A DNA stretch of 14,723 bases from SIG673 sp964520875 (lineage in GTDB: Bacteria > Bacillota > Clostridia > Oscillospirales > CAG-272). The notes beneath the pieces are model-generated. The model searched no databases. It was given only the letters and a program-made list of their open reading frames with translations, and was not told where the DNA came from. Below, piece by piece: positions 1-7,447 of the stretch. A program made the position numbers and the translations under genes. Each line of letters opens with the position of its first letter. Positions within the stretch are counted from its first letter, which is position 1. The stretch lies in the NCBI GenBank assembly GCA_964520875.1, contig CAZFQJ010000029.1, positions 1 to 14,723 on the forward strand, written 5' to 3'.

Positions 1-103
1 CTATACTTTTTTCGATTTTTTCAAGTGTTGCACTTGACATTATAACATGCCGACCGTTTTGCTTGCAAAATGGTGGATGAGGAGTAGTAAGTGATGAATA
101 ATA

Positions 104-165
104 AAGAACGCCTCATCCGTCACGCGTTCTATGAACGCACGACACCTTCTCCCACCGGAGAAGGC
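104..165. repeat. Double-hairpin intergenic repeat (REP-like)
   Basis: Two perfect hairpins lie back to back: GCGTTC-tat-GAACGC at 124-138 and CCTTCTCC-cacc-GGAGAAGG at 145-164. They are preceded by a CCTCATCCGTCACG segment. From memory, similar short palindromic units are scattered between genes in gut Clostridia genomes. Only one copy is in this window, so the repeat nature is an inference from that resemblance. It is not inside a gene. Confidence 0.45.
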
Positions 166-258
166 TGAAGATATCACAATTCTCGCTCAGGATGATACGG
201 AGGAGAGGGCTTAGCAAAGAAAAACAGTATTGAACGTAAGTCTATAAAATCGAAATTT

Positions 259-294
259 AAACGCGGTGAGTTTGAAAGCAAGCTTGCCGCGTTT
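259..294. terminator. Long hairpin, possible terminator of an upstream gene
   Basis: A 16-bp stem (259-274 with 279-294) closes on an AAAG loop. It pairs fully if three G-U wobbles are allowed. The right arm ends in GTTTT, but no long T-run follows, so termination strength is doubtful. It would separate the R-M operon from whatever lies to the left of the window. Confidence 0.35.
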
Positions 295-311
295 TGTAAA
301 ATTGTAAAAAA

Positions 312-327
312 TTAAACGCTCGTTTAA
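312..327. promoter_or_regulatory. Candidate operator dyad upstream of the R-M promoter
   Basis: TTAAACG-CT-CGTTTAA is a perfect 7+7 bp inverted repeat with a 2-bp spacer. It ends 18 bp before the -35 box and is centred roughly 60 bp upstream of the expected transcription start. This is a suitable place for a small dimeric XRE regulator such as the first gene of the operon to bind. Binding is inferred only. Confidence 0.35.
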
Positions 328-345
328 GAAATTATCGTAAAATGC

Positions 346-374
346 TTGCGATTTGCCGAAAAAAGTGGTACAAT
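346..374 (+). promoter_or_regulatory. Sigma-A promoter of the R-M operon
   Basis: TTGCGA (346-351) and TACAAT (369-374) are separated by exactly 17 bp, a good match to the housekeeping consensus. Transcription would start near 381 and give a leader of about 33 nt before the regulator start codon. No other promoter was noticed before the three downstream genes, whose spacing fits one transcript. Confidence 0.65.
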
Positions 375-413
375 AAAATATGTATAATAACACTTTGTTT
401 TATGAGGTGGATA

Positions 414-632
414 ATGGCTGCAAGCTATAAAAAACTATTTAAGATATTGATCGATCGCGAGATGAAGAGCAAAGACCTTGCCGCAAAAGCAGGCATAAGT
501 CCGGCGACGCTCGCAAAGATGAAAAAAGACGGCGCGACCGTATCGAGCGATGTGCTCGTTAAGATCTGTACTGCGCTTGATTGTACGCTGGACGATATCG
601 TCGAGATCGTAAACACAGAGGAGACGATATGA
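414..632 (+). CDS. Small XRE/Cro-type HTH transcriptional regulator
   Basis: This 72-aa protein is almost entirely one helix-turn-helix domain. Residues about 19-40 (KDLAAKAGISPATLAKMKKDG) form the DNA-binding helices, and the C-terminal part contains the LxKICxALDCxLDDI signature of a well-known family of about 70 aa encoded beside cytosine methyltransferases in Firmicutes. The ATG at 414 is chosen because an AGGTGG ribosome binding site sits just before it and the recognisable protein starts there. Its stop overlaps the start of the first methyltransferase (ATGA), indicating translational coupling. It likely controls timing of the R-M genes in the manner of controller proteins; autoregulation through the dyad at 312-327 is a guess. 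The family call is secure, the controller role inferred. Confidence 0.88.
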   Translation: MAASYKKLFKILIDREMKSKDLAAKAGISPATLAKMKKDGATVSSDVLVKICTALDCTLDDIVEIVNTEETI

Positions 633-1708
633 AAACGTATAAGTTTATAGATCTGTTTTGCGGTTGCGGCGGTCTTAGCAAAGGCTTCGTTTTAGCCGGA
701 CTTGAAAATGTCGGCGGTATTGATTTTAACTCCGCCGCGATCAGAACTTTTAATGAGAATTTTTCGGACTCAAAGGGAATATGTTGCGATCTGCTTGATA
801 TGGGCGTGGACAGGATAAAAAAAGAGTTCGGCGATCTGTCGGATATAGACGTTATCATAGGAGGTCCACCTTGCCAAGGGTTCTCGTCCGCAAACAGATA
901 CAAAGCTGAAGGCGATGATCCGAGGAATAAATTGTTTTTTGAATTCGTTAAATTTGTTGATCTGGCAGACCCATCGGCTATCGTGATCGAAAATGTCAGA
1001 GGTATAGTTACTCGTGACAACGGATATGCAAAAGATCGTATATATGAGATATTCGAGAGCAGGGGATACCATGTAAATCACAGAATACTTGACGCTTTTG
1101 ATTACGGCGTTCCGCAAAGAAGACTGAGAAACTTCTTTGTTATGCTGAAAAAAGAAAAGTTCGATTTCGATACCATAGAAAAATGCTCGGATAAGAGGAC
1201 CGTAAAAGAAAGTATAGGAGAACTTTATCATCTTGAAAATGATGAAAGAGACGTGAAAGTCATAGAAGAAGCTCCTACGACGGTTTACCGCAAATATTTG
1301 AGGAGAGCCGACAATCTGATCATAAATCACGACATAAGATATCCGGCGGAAAAGGTGCAGCACAGGATATCATTTGTTCCGCAGGGCGGAAATTGGCAAT
1401 GCGTGCCGGAAGATCTGTGGCCTACGGAGCGTAATAACAGACATTCTTCCGCTTACAAACGTTTGACGGAAGGAGAACCGTCGGTAACTATCGACACGGG
1501 AAATAGTCACAGTAACTACTTTCACCCGCTGTATAACAGGATCCCCACCGTAAGAGAAGCCGCAAGACTGCAATCTTTTCCCGATGATTTCGTTTTCTAC
1601 GGCAATCGTTCCGAACAATACAGACAGGTCGGTAATGCGGTCCCGCCGTTACTGGCGTATGCAATAGCAAAAAGGATCAAGGAGATTTTAGACAAAGATG
1701 AAAAATAA
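629..1708 (+). CDS. DNA (cytosine-5-)-methyltransferase, first of two
   Basis: This is a complete 359-aa C5 methyltransferase that transfers a methyl group from S-adenosylmethionine to carbon 5 of cytosine in a specific DNA sequence. All key motifs are visible: DLFCGCGG for SAM binding (residues 8-15), GGPPCQGFS with catalytic Cys82, ENV with Glu121, QRRLR near 163-167, REAARLQSFPDDF near 309-321 and QVGNAVPPLLA near 333-343. The variable stretch before residue 300 is the likely target recognition domain. The start at 629 is preferred over an upstream in-frame ATG at 581 because AGAGGAG precedes it, the SAM motif then sits at the usual distance, and it overlaps the regulator stop by four bases. 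It should protect one strand or one half of the recognition site; the specificity cannot be read by eye. Confidence 0.95.
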   Translation: MKTYKFIDLFCGCGGLSKGFVLAGLENVGGIDFNSAAIRTFNENFSDSKGICCDLLDMGVDRIKKEFGDLSDIDVIIGGPPCQGFSSANRYKAEGDDPRNKLFFEFVKFVDLADPSAIVIENVRGIVTRDNGYAKDRIYEIFESRGYHVNHRILDAFDYGVPQRRLRNFFVMLKKEKFDFDTIEKCSDKRTVKESIGELYHLENDERDVKVIEEAPTTVYRKYLRRADNLIINHDIRYPAEKVQHRISFVPQGGNWQCVPEDLWPTERNNRHSSAYKRLTEGEPSVTIDTGNSHSNYFHPLYNRIPTVREAARLQSFPDDFVFYGNRSEQYRQVGNAVPPLLAYAIAKRIKEILDKDEK

Positions 1709-2750
1709 GATAATAGACCTGTTTTGCGGTTGCGGCGGTTTGAGTTTGGGCTTTGAAATGGCGGGATTTGAACCTGTAATGGCAATAGATCTTTGGAAAG
1801 ATGCCGTTGTGACATATAACCATAACCGAGAGAATAAAGTGGGGATCTGCGAAGATATATGTAATTTGACGGATGAATATCTTGACTCACTGAACCCAAA
1901 CGGTGAGATCGTAGGTGTTGTCGGCGGTCCTCCTTGCCAAGGATACAGCACGGTAGGTACTCGCGATATCAACGATCCTCGTAATCGATTGTACATGCAG
2001 TATTGCAGATTTGTGGAAAAAGTCAGACCTGATTTTTTTGTACTTGAGAATGTAAAAGGGCTTACTACTTTAATGGGCGGAATGTTCAGAGATGATATAT
2101 ACGACAGATTTTCGGAACTGGGCTATAATGTCGTATATAAGGTCATCAATGCCGCCGACTACGGTGTGCCGCAAAACAGACAAAGAGTATTTTTTGTAGG
2201 GATAAGGGGTATGAAATTCAGTTTTCCGAAAGCCTGTGAGCATAATGTTATTACTTGCAGCGAGGCTTTGTCGGATCTGCCGCCGCTTGATGAGTTTACG
2301 GGCGAACTTTCGGAACATGAATATGTGTGTGAGCCTCAAAACGCGTATCAAGCTTGGATCAGGACCGGGTCCGAAAAAATACTGAACCATCAGATAACGA
2401 AACATTCCGAGCAAACAAAACAGATCATTTCAATGATTCCGGACGGCGGAAAGATCAAAGATCTTCCGGAAGAATATTGGAATATCAGAAAGTATAACAA
2501 GGCATTTGAGCGAATGTCAAGTCGGCGACCGTCAAATACCGTTGATACCGGTCACAGAAATTATTTCCACTATAAAGAGGACCGGATACCCACCGCAAGA
2601 GAAAATGCGAGACTTCAATCATTTCCGGATACATTTGAATTTATCGGTACAAAAACGAGCCAGTATAGACAGATAGGTAATGCGGTCCCGCCGTTGCTTG
2701 CTTACGCTGTTGCCGGTGCTATCAAGGAGCTTATAAATAAGTCGAGGTGA
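1698..2750 (+). CDS. DNA (cytosine-5-)-methyltransferase, second of two
   Basis: This is a second intact 350-aa C5 methyltransferase. Its motifs are DLFCGCGG (residues 7-14), GGPPCQGYS with catalytic Cys80, ENV (117-119), QNRQR (159-163), RENARLQSFPD (301-311) and QIGNAVPPLLA (325-335). It overlaps the first methyltransferase gene by 11 bp; an AAGGAG lies about 14 nt before the ATG, so translation is probably coupled. The two enzymes share motifs and two identical DNA stretches of 20-21 bp (653-673 with 1719-1739, and 1631-1650 with 2676-2695), but their middle and TRD regions differ clearly. Two 5mC enzymes in one operon usually mean an asymmetric recognition site with one enzyme per strand, as in the LlaJI and BbvCI systems; that role is inferred. 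Confidence 0.94.
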   Translation: MKNKIIDLFCGCGGLSLGFEMAGFEPVMAIDLWKDAVVTYNHNRENKVGICEDICNLTDEYLDSLNPNGEIVGVVGGPPCQGYSTVGTRDINDPRNRLYMQYCRFVEKVRPDFFVLENVKGLTTLMGGMFRDDIYDRFSELGYNVVYKVINAADYGVPQNRQRVFFVGIRGMKFSFPKACEHNVITCSEALSDLPPLDEFTGELSEHEYVCEPQNAYQAWIRTGSEKILNHQITKHSEQTKQIISMIPDGGKIKDLPEEYWNIRKYNKAFERMSSRRPSNTVDTGHRNYFHYKEDRIPTARENARLQSFPDTFEFIGTKTSQYRQIGNAVPPLLAYAVAGAIKELINKSR

Positions 2751-2789
2751 AAGATTTTATTATTTTAGCAAATATTGAGGAGGGTTGAT

Positions 2790-4133
2790 ATGAATAAACA
2801 AGAAAAGCAAGAAATATTGGTTTTCGCCAACAGAGCATTCAGACAGTTTTACGCAAATAATCCTTTGTTTTTGTCAGATGTAAGATATAAGCCGGGAAAA
2901 AGAACATATCGAAATCTCTTATCATTAAACAAGTTCATGAAATGCTATCTGCATTTCGGGCATAATTATGTCGAAAAAAGCGCGGTTATCGAATATATGG
3001 GGTGGACAGGTCCTTCATCATATGTTCAGCATGAGCGCGTTATTACAAATTTCGGGCTTAGTGATACGTCGTGGCAAGATCGTGACAGAGAAGTTTTGCT
3101 TTTGAGTGATGACGGCAAAAAGATACGCGATCAATACGCCGCGTATTGTGCTGCTCATTCGGAAACGGATCTTTCCGCTTTGGAAGAGCTTCCGAGGTTT
3201 GCCGTAAATTACTTGGTAGCCCAAATAAAGAATACGACGTCGGATAACATGACATTGTGGAAAAATACGATTATATCGGCGTTGTTTATGTATTCGACGC
3301 TGGGATATATTCCGCGATATTCAAAAAATTCCGCCGATATTCCGCATGAGGAAGAACAAGCGTTTAAGGATTGCCTGAATTATACCAAAAACGGTGTTTT
3401 GCAGGACGTTACGTATACCGATCAACCCGTAGCTATGTTAAAGAATTTGAAATTGTTGGATCCTAAAGGAAAAATGACCGATCTCGGATACAACTTGCTT
3501 AAAAATATGAAATTGTTTGATGAGACCGATGTTTCTCATAGCGAATATGTGGGAGCTTTCAGTGAGGATATTTCGGTGGCGACAGAGATATTGTCGGATA
3601 ACGTATTGATGTCTAAAACGGAAGCGCCGGAAAGGCGTAGACGAAAGAGCGTGGTAAAAACAAGTAGAGCGATCGGGCGTCCCTTGAGTAGAAATTTTGA
3701 AAAAGAGGCGGAAATATCAAGGAAGATAGGGAGCCTGGGAGAACGATTGGCTCTTACATATGAGAGAGAAAAGCTACGCGCTTTGGAAATTCCGGATATA
3801 GAAGATAAAGTGTTTTTAACTTCCGAACACTCGGATTACGGAAACGCATATCCGTGTGATCTGATATCGATCGATGTTACAACGGGCGAGAAGATATTTA
3901 TTGAAGTAAAGACAACCAAGGGCGGAATAGATGAAGCTTTTTATATTTCAAAAGAAGAATTGGCGTTTTCCGATATCCATAGGGAGCATTATCGGTTATA
4001 CAGAGTCTATAATTTGATGAATCACGATTCCACGCCTTCTTTTTACGAAACGAGAGGTTATGTCGGAGACAATTTTTCTCTTGTCAGTGATCGTTACATT
4101 GTAACAAGAGACATCGTATCGGACGATGAGTAA
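2790..4133 (+). CDS. Putative restriction endonuclease subunit with C-terminal DUF3883-like nuclease domain
   Basis: The 447-aa product has an N-terminal region (about 1-275) that I do not recognise, a very basic linker (RRRRK near 282-286) and a C-terminal domain (about 305-440) resembling DUF3883. That fold is related to PD-(D/E)xK nucleases and occurs in defence and R-M proteins. Possible active-site residues are Glu318 (LGERL), Asp357 (YPCDLISID) and Glu372-Val-Lys374 (IFIEVKTT), followed by the typical LYRVYN segment. An SD of GAGGAGGG lies 5 nt before the ATG at 2790; an in-frame TTG at 2775 overlaps that SD and is unlikely to be used. The gene follows the second methyltransferase by 39 bp and is the only candidate nuclease of the operon. 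It looks more AT-rich than the sugar genes. No McrB-like or helicase motor is nearby, so cleavage by this protein alone is inferred. Confidence 0.75.
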   Translation: MNKQEKQEILVFANRAFRQFYANNPLFLSDVRYKPGKRTYRNLLSLNKFMKCYLHFGHNYVEKSAVIEYMGWTGPSSYVQHERVITNFGLSDTSWQDRDREVLLLSDDGKKIRDQYAAYCAAHSETDLSALEELPRFAVNYLVAQIKNTTSDNMTLWKNTIISALFMYSTLGYIPRYSKNSADIPHEEEQAFKDCLNYTKNGVLQDVTYTDQPVAMLKNLKLLDPKGKMTDLGYNLLKNMKLFDETDVSHSEYVGAFSEDISVATEILSDNVLMSKTEAPERRRRKSVVKTSRAIGRPLSRNFEKEAEISRKIGSLGERLALTYEREKLRALEIPDIEDKVFLTSEHSDYGNAYPCDLISIDVTTGEKIFIEVKTTKGGIDEAFYISKEELAFSDIHREHYRLYRVYNLMNHDSTPSFYETRGYVGDNFSLVSDRYIVTRDIVSDDE

Positions 4134-4189
4134 GGTAAGAGTAATGCTCTTCCGAAATACGATTTAAGAAGAATATAACAAGTAAGGTG

Positions 4190-4232
4190 ACAAGACCCGG
4201 AGATCGTTTTCAAAGCGATCTCCGGGTCTTGT
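4190..4232. terminator. Bidirectional hairpin terminator between R-M operon and araC-type gene
   Basis: A perfect 16-bp stem (4191-4206 with 4216-4231), extended by one A-T pair, encloses a 9-nt loop. It lies between two convergent genes. The following TATTTAAAA is only a weak T-tract, so termination would rely mainly on the very stable GC-rich stem. Confidence 0.7.
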
Positions 4233-4290
4233 ATTTAAAAGTGATACGGTAAAATAATCGATATACTATTCGATTTGTCTTTTGTCGGAA

Positions 4291-5109
4291 TTATCTTCCT
4301 CGGTCTGTTTTAAGCTTACGATATTCCGAAGGCGTAGAGCCGCTTTCCGCTCTGAATGCGCGGTAGAACTGCGAAGGAGTGTTGAATCCGCACTCGTAAC
4401 CCACATCGATTATCGGAAGAACGTTTTCTTCAAGCAGTTGTCTTGCGTATTCAAGACGCAGAGATGTCAGATATTTCTTAAACGATACGTCCGTCTCTTC
4501 GTGAAAAAGCCTTGAAAAATACGAAGGCGTTACATTGAATCTTTTTGCAAAAAGGTCGAGCGAAAGCTCTGCTGTCGGATCGGAGAGCATAAGAGAAAGA
4601 CTCTCGGTCACGATCGGACTCAGCTCCCGAGACAGACGTGTGACTTTGTCGGATACGTTAAGAGTGTCAAGAAGTATACAGTTAAAAAGATGCTTTATGT
4701 AGAGCATGCGGTTCGGTGCCGACGACTCAAAGCTCGCGTAAAGCTCATCGAACTTTTCCGAAAGCGTCATGGGTACGGAATAAGAGACGAGCGGCGCTCT
4801 TGTGACGCTCTCCAAGATCCCGGGATCTATTATACGTCCGTTGAAGGCTATTATGAACGCGTAAGAATCCTTGCGTTCTTCCGTGTATATCTCGTGGAAA
4901 TCCTTCGGAGTGAGCAGAAAAAGACAACGGTCTCGTATCGGAAGCTCCTCGCCGTTGAGCGTACAATGTCCCTCGGATCCGCGGAAATGCACAAGCTCGT
5001 AATAGTTGTGCCAATGCTTTTTATACCAGTTGGTGTCATATTTTTTCGTTATGTTTATGGAGCCGCCGCCGAGCATCTCCTTTTCGAATTTGTATATAGT
5101 TCCGTTCAT
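4291..5109 (-). CDS. AraC-family transcriptional regulator
   Basis: This is a 272-aa cytoplasmic regulator. The N-terminal half (about 20-100) looks like an AraC sugar-sensing cupin, with HWHNYYELVHF followed by a short beta-rich segment. The C-terminal 100 residues carry the double helix-turn-helix of the family: first HTH near 182-205 (LSLDLFAKRFNVTPSYFSRLF) and second near 232-265 (IIDVGYECGFNTPSQFYRAF, then GSTPSEYRK). I place the start at 5109 because AGGAGA lies 9 nt upstream; an ATG at 5118 touches that SD, and the longer open frame to 5271 runs over the promoter. The gene is divergent from the glycosidase operon, so it most likely activates that operon when a sugar ligand is bound. 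The ligand is unknown. Confidence 0.9.
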   Translation of the reverse strand: MNGTIYKFEKEMLGGGSINITKKYDTNWYKKHWHNYYELVHFRGSEGHCTLNGEELPIRDRCLFLLTPKDFHEIYTEERKDSYAFIIAFNGRIIDPGILESVTRAPLVSYSVPMTLSEKFDELYASFESSAPNRMLYIKHLFNCILLDTLNVSDKVTRLSRELSPIVTESLSLMLSDPTAELSLDLFAKRFNVTPSYFSRLFHEETDVSFKKYLTSLRLEYARQLLEENVLPIIDVGYECGFNTPSQFYRAFRAESGSTPSEYRKLKTDRGR

Positions 5110-5136
5110 ACAGTTCATTCTCCTGACTTTATCTCT

Positions 5137-5165
5137 ATTATAATACGAAAGTGCAAAAAATGCAA
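5137..5165 (-). promoter_or_regulatory. Sigma-A promoter of the AraC-family gene
   Basis: On the - strand TTGCAT (5165-5160) and TATAAT (5142-5137) are spaced by 17 bp. Transcription would start about 20 nt before the start codon at 5109, leaving room for the AGGAG ribosome binding site. The promoter lies about 40 bp from the opposing candidate promoter of the sugar operon, so one regulator could control both. Confidence 0.65.
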
Positions 5166-5205
5166 TATTTTTTTTGAAAAACGGCAAGAAAAACATTTTG
5201 TATAC

Positions 5206-5214
5206 TGATATAAT
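5206..5214 (+). promoter_or_regulatory. Candidate extended -10 promoter of the sugar operon
   Basis: TGATATAAT is a TGn extended -10 element with a perfect TATAAT. No good -35 is seen 17 bp upstream (AAGAAA), which fits an activator-dependent promoter. Transcription from here would give a leader of roughly 260 nt containing the tandem structured repeats before the GH42 start codon at 5480. Confidence 0.45.
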
Positions 5215-5234
5215 GGAAATAAGCTTATGGTAGT

Positions 5235-5479
5235 CTTTTTGTTTTACAAACTCTACGAGCTTGCAAAACACGCAAATTATTCATATTTATTTTAGCCGCC
5301 TGTGGCGGCATGGAGGATTAGCGTGAAAGGTTAATTTGATCGCATCAGAATGTAGGCGATTTCACGCCTTAATTTTCTAAAAAGCTGAACGCTTTTTGTT
5401 TTACAAACTCTACGAGTTTTCAAAACACGAAAATTATTCATATTTATTTTAGCCGCCTGCGGCGGCATGGAGGATTAAC
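5235..5479 (+). repeat. Tandem 157-bp structured repeat in the leader of the sugar operon
   Basis: The segment 5235-5322 recurs at 5392-5479 with 5 differences in 88 bp, a period of 157 bp. Each copy holds an imperfect hairpin (CAAACTC-tac-GAGTTTG-like with flanking GTTTT/AAAAC), then GCCGCC-tgc-GGCGGC, then an ATGGAGGATTA ribosome binding site and a start-like RTGAAA. Between the two units lies a further stem (GCGTGAAA 5321-5328 with TTTCACGC 5360-5367, inner ATCGC/GCGAT) and AAAAAGC/GCTTTTT. The same sequence returns at 14603-14723. In the second copy the start-like ATGAAA is the real start of the GH42 gene. Confidence 0.85.
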
Positions 5480-7447
5480 ATGAAAAACGAGAAATTTGTT
5501 TACGGAACCGTTATAAAGCTCACGAGAGAGGATACGCTTGAAGATATAGAGCGTAATCTCCGTAAGATGAAGGAGGCCGGACTTGATACGGCGGTAGTTT
5601 GGCCGTCTTCCTTCTGGTGGGAAGAAAAGAAGGAAGGATATCCCTTCAATACGGGTAAAGAGCTTCTTAAGATAGCCGAGCGCGTCGGGATAGATATCGT
5701 AATGGAGCTTGCGGGTCAGCTTCCTATGATGGAGTATATTCCCGATTATCTTATGAAGGATGAATATTACTGCGTAGATCAGGACGGACACAAGCGGATA
5801 ACGCATACGAGCTTTGGTTGGCTGAATTATTTCCACCCCGAGGTCGAAGCGCTTATATGCGATCATTTCAAGAAAACGGCTGAGGCTTATAAGGATTTTC
5901 CGGCGCTTGTTGCTTACGACGTGTTCAACGAGACCGCGTACAATTCGTATGACAAATACACCATGGAGCAGTTCCGTATATGGCTTAAAAAGAAATACGG
6001 TACTATCGAAAGACTGAACGATGTCTGGGAACATAGCTATACGGATTTTTCACAGGTCGGATACGCGCCATGGATGTGGATGAGCGTTATGCCGGCGGCG
6101 GATCTCGGTGCGTTCCGCAGAGAGTCGATAGGTATATTCCTTAAGGGTTGGTGCGACGCCATACGTTCAGTCGACTCCGCGCATCCGCTCATTGCCGATA
6201 ATATAGGCTCTATGATAACGAACGGCGCGGGCTGGTACGAACGTCCGCAGGACGATTTCGTTCTTAAAAAGGCGGTCGACATTATAGGTATGTCGTTCTA
6301 TCCGAAGCAGGTTGGCGGCACTCAGTCGCCCCAGAAGAGATGGCAGGCGCTTGACTCGTTCTACGCCGCGTCCGAACGCGAAGGATTTTACATATCCGAG
6401 CTTCAAACTCATATACAGGCGATGTTCAATCCGACTACCGCCGTGCGTCCGTATGAGCTTAAGCAATGGAGCTACGAAGCGCTTGCAGCCGGAGCGAAAG
6501 GACTTATATATTGGATGTGGCGTCCGTTTACAAAGGGACTCCAGACGACAGGTCGCGGACTTGTGGATTACAAGGAACGCAGCACTCCGCGTCTTGAATT
6601 TGCGCGTGAACTTTCGGACGTTATCGCTTCCACGGGAAAGCTCACTCCTGCCAAGAGTCGCGTAGGTATACTGTTCGACGCGATTTGCGAGGATCTTCAG
6701 GTATTCTATACGAAATGTTATTCAGTAGATCAGAATATGTACCTTAATTCCTTGTGCGGAGCCTACGGCGCGTTTCTTGACGCCGGCGTTCGTGCGGACG
6801 TCGTAACCGCGGACGAGATAGGAAACTACGACGTTTTGATACTTTCCAACCATATCGTTATCGGAGAGCGTATGGCAAAGATTCTCGGCGACTACGTCAA
6901 AAACGGAGGTATTGTGATATGCGACGGTAAGATAGGAAACGTAGACGAGTACGCGTCTCTTAACGATATTCTTCCGGGCGGAAAGTTTAATCGATTCATG
7001 GGATTTGAGTATATCGATTCCGATTACGTCGATATGAGATTTTCGATAGACGGAAAGGAATATAAAGGCTACTATGGAAAAGAGATAGTCAGCGTTACCG
7101 ACGGAGAGACGCTTGCATATTTCGAGGACGGAAGTCCGGCGATAGTAAGCAAGAGTACAGGCAAGGGCCGCGTCGTTACCGTCAATACATATTTTTGGAA
7201 TTCTTACGGTAAAGAGAGCACTCCCGTGGAGATAGCCGGTATTTTGGCGGATAAGCTGGAACTTAGAGATGTGCGCGTAACCGCGCCGCTCAGAGCGAGA
7301 CTTGCGACAAACGGAGAAAAGCTCTATGCCTTTGTATTCAATTATACCGAAAATGACGTGAAGGGACATATCAGCTGCGAGGGCTTTGAGAAGGATATCG
7401 TCTTAAAAGCCAACGAGTCCGAGATATTAGAGATCAAAAAGATATGA
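5480..7447 (+). CDS. Glycoside hydrolase family 42-like enzyme (beta-galactosidase)
   Basis: The 655-aa product is close to the usual GH42 length. An N-terminal TIM barrel (about 1-385) carries the expected acid/base Glu151 in DVFNET and a probable nucleophile Glu307 in YISELQ, plus the barrel-end YWMWRPF. A Rossmann-like trimerisation domain (about 393-590) and a small beta C-terminal domain follow. Family enzymes hydrolyse terminal beta-galactosides and some related glycosides. There is no signal peptide, so it acts in the cytoplasm on imported oligosaccharides. GGAGG lies 6 nt before the ATG, and both come from the upstream structured repeat. The stop overlaps the next gene by ATGA. Family assignment is fairly secure; the substrate could differ, since the next gene is a mannose-6-phosphate isomerase. 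Confidence 0.82.
   Translation: MKNEKFVYGTVIKLTREDTLEDIERNLRKMKEAGLDTAVVWPSSFWWEEKKEGYPFNTGKELLKIAERVGIDIVMELAGQLPMMEYIPDYLMKDEYYCVDQDGHKRITHTSFGWLNYFHPEVEALICDHFKKTAEAYKDFPALVAYDVFNETAYNSYDKYTMEQFRIWLKKKYGTIERLNDVWEHSYTDFSQVGYAPWMWMSVMPAADLGAFRRESIGIFLKGWCDAIRSVDSAHPLIADNIGSMITNGAGWYERPQDDFVLKKAVDIIGMSFYPKQVGGTQSPQKRWQALDSFYAASEREGFYISELQTHIQAMFNPTTAVRPYELKQWSYEALAAGAKGLIYWMWRPFTKGLQTTGRGLVDYKERSTPRLEFARELSDVIASTGKLTPAKSRVGILFDAICEDLQVFYTKCYSVDQNMYLNSLCGAYGAFLDAGVRADVVTADEIGNYDVLILSNHIVIGERMAKILGDYVKNGGIVICDGKIGNVDEYASLNDILPGGKFNRFMGFEYIDSDYVDMRFSIDGKEYKGYYGKEIVSVTDGETLAYFEDGSPAIVSKSTGKGRVVTVNTYFWNSYGKESTPVEIAGILADKLELRDVRVTAPLRARLATNGEKLYAFVFNYTENDVKGHISCEGFEKDIVLKANESEILEIKKI

Larger units (their letters stand above)
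1..413. other. Non-coding leader region upstream of the R-M operon
   Basis: I see no convincing gene in this stretch. It holds several inverted repeats: a short perfect stem at 21-37, a stem at 53-74 (ACCGTTTT/AAAATGGT with one G-T pair), two neighbouring hairpins at 124-164 and a long wobble-paired hairpin at 259-294. The R-M operon promoter follows at 346-374. The short reading frames here lack ribosome binding sites and family resemblance. Confidence 0.6.

Noticed and set aside
581..628. Upstream ATG extending the first methyltransferase by 16 residues
   Set aside because: It lacks an SD, lies inside the regulator gene and adds a basic tail absent from the family; ATG 629 has AGAGGAG and an ATGA overlap.
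5110..5271. N-terminal extension of the AraC protein to 5271
   Set aside because: It would cross the promoter TTGCAT-17-TATAAT and has no SD; the AraC fold starts after 5109.
5235..5479. The structured repeat as an insertion sequence or transposase remnant
   Set aside because: No transposase-like protein, terminal inverted repeats or target duplications are visible; it is better described as a structured non-coding repeat.
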